Below the pieces are notes generated by a model. It did not search any database, was not told the DNA's origin, and was given only the letters and a program-made list of their open reading frames with translations. Shown here piece after piece: positions 5,573 to 5,889 of a DNA stretch of 5,889 nt (position 1 is the stretch's first letter; each line of letters starts with the position of its first letter). The stretch is from Pseudomonadota bacterium (GTDB lineage: Bacteria > Pseudomonadota > Alphaproteobacteria > Acetobacterales > Acetobacteraceae). Where the stretch lies: positions 1 through 5,889 of the forward strand of contig JAKCCP010000388.1 in assembly GCA_021841985.1 (NCBI GenBank). The letters run 5' to 3'. A program made the translations under genes and the position numbers.

Positions 5573-5618
5573 GGGGCCGATGCTGCGCTCATTCCGGCCG
5601 GCAGAGATTTTGCCTCGA

Positions 5619-5637
5619 CTTTTACGGTGCGTAAAAG
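5619..5637. repeat. Perfect 8-bp palindromic hairpin CTTTTACG-GTG-CGTAAAAG
   Basis: CTTTTACG (5619-5626) and CGTAAAAG (5630-5637) are exact reverse complements around a three-base GTG centre. No T-run follows on either strand, so it is more like an operator-type dyad or a mobile-element structural motif than a terminator. Confidence 0.5.
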
Positions 5638-5677
5638 ATAAGTATATGTTACAAATTTATAGCGGATATCTTGGGTT

Positions 5678-5889
5678 TTAGGCACCAATCGATGCTGGCG
5701 CGTGGGGCAACTCGAAGTCGGGCTCTACGGCTGTCATCTCAGCCTCACACTTTCCCACCACGATATCGGTCACGTCGCTGTCGAGCGTCTATCCAGTGCG
5801 CGCAGAGCGACATCGTTGCGCAGCACCCGCAAGTCCTCCAGCATCCGTCCGCCGCCAGCGAGCCTTAGTGTCAACGGCAAGCATGCGCC
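5678..5889 (-). pseudogene. IS1380-family-like transposase remnant with internal deletion and frameshift
   Basis: Two minus-strand segments in different frames resemble parts of one transposase. The first (5889-5770, open at the window edge) encodes LTLRLAGGGRMLEDLRVLRN, which looks like the N-terminal region of IS1380-type DDE transposases. The second (5788-5678) encodes TLDSDVTDIVVGKCEAEMT, resembling the stretch around the first catalytic Asp (pattern L-D-x-D-x-T-x-I-x3-K-x-E-A-x2-T). The roughly 80 or more residues expected between them are missing, and both frames reach stops soon afterwards, so the product is dead. After the second block the residues no longer resemble the family. The assignment rests on remembered family patterns, not a search. 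The element probably continues beyond the window. Confidence 0.5.

Larger units (their letters stand above)
5509..5677. other. AT-richer spacer downstream of tRNA-Pro
   Basis: No gene is recognised between the tRNA and the transposase remnant. The composition shifts to AT-rich immediately after CCA, with A7 near 5517-5523 and further AT-rich sequence around 5638-5660. It contains two inverted repeats (separate entries). The next recognisable sequence is mobile-element debris. This is compatible with a junction between core and accessory DNA, but no copy of the tRNA 3' end is present within the window to mark a second attachment site. Confidence 0.5.

Noticed and set aside
5671..5868. + strand frame near the right end
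   Set aside because: It runs opposite the transposase-like minus-strand segments, which carry the recognisable motifs; the + product is Arg/Ser-rich and matches nothing.
1..5889. CRISPR array, toxin-antitoxin pair, phage defence cluster or biosynthetic cluster
   Set aside because: No regularly spaced repeats and no characteristic proteins are present; apart from the spacer and right end, all genes are housekeeping.

Overview
The window reads as chromosomal housekeeping DNA from a GC-rich alphaproteobacterium. The gene order rpmF-plsX-fabH-ihfA-merR followed by a proline tRNA is a familiar alphaproteobacterial arrangement, and the protein style suggests Rhodospirillales, perhaps Acetobacteraceae; that family-level guess is inference. 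All recognisable genes are on the + strand.

Layout. (1) Positions 1-1313 hold the 3' two thirds of purM and a complete purN, joined by a one-base stop/start overlap; they encode two steps of de novo purine synthesis. (2) Positions 1314-1953 are about 640 bases of visibly less GC-rich DNA with no recognisable gene. This stretch has a sigma70-like promoter candidate on the minus strand, short minus-strand frames with coding-like codon bias, and several inverted repeats. The DUF177/YceD gene that usually precedes rpmF is not here. (3) Positions 1954-4279 hold rpmF (zinc-ribbon L32), plsX and fabH, linking ribosome synthesis with the start of phospholipid and fatty-acid synthesis. (4) Positions 4280-5270 hold a separate-looking unit, ihfA plus a MerR-type regulator with a 4-base ATGA overlap. 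A candidate promoter is placed so that the ihfA mRNA could be leaderless, and a dyad sits in its spacer. (5) Positions 5432-5508 are a tRNA-Pro(GGG) with encoded CCA. (6) Positions 5509-5889 are AT-richer DNA with two inverted repeats, then a decayed minus-strand remnant that looks like an IS1380-family transposase with an internal deletion.

How the genes fit together. PurM and PurN supply purines. PlsX makes acyl-phosphate from acyl-ACP for phospholipid synthesis, and FabH starts each fatty-acid chain. IHF-alpha pairs with IHF-beta (not in this window) to bend DNA. The MerR-like protein is translationally coupled to it and has an unknown target. I see no convincing new multi-gene system. The points most worth checking are the 1314-1953 gap, the possible leaderless and autoregulated ihfA-merR promoter, and the tRNA-flanking mobile-element remnant.
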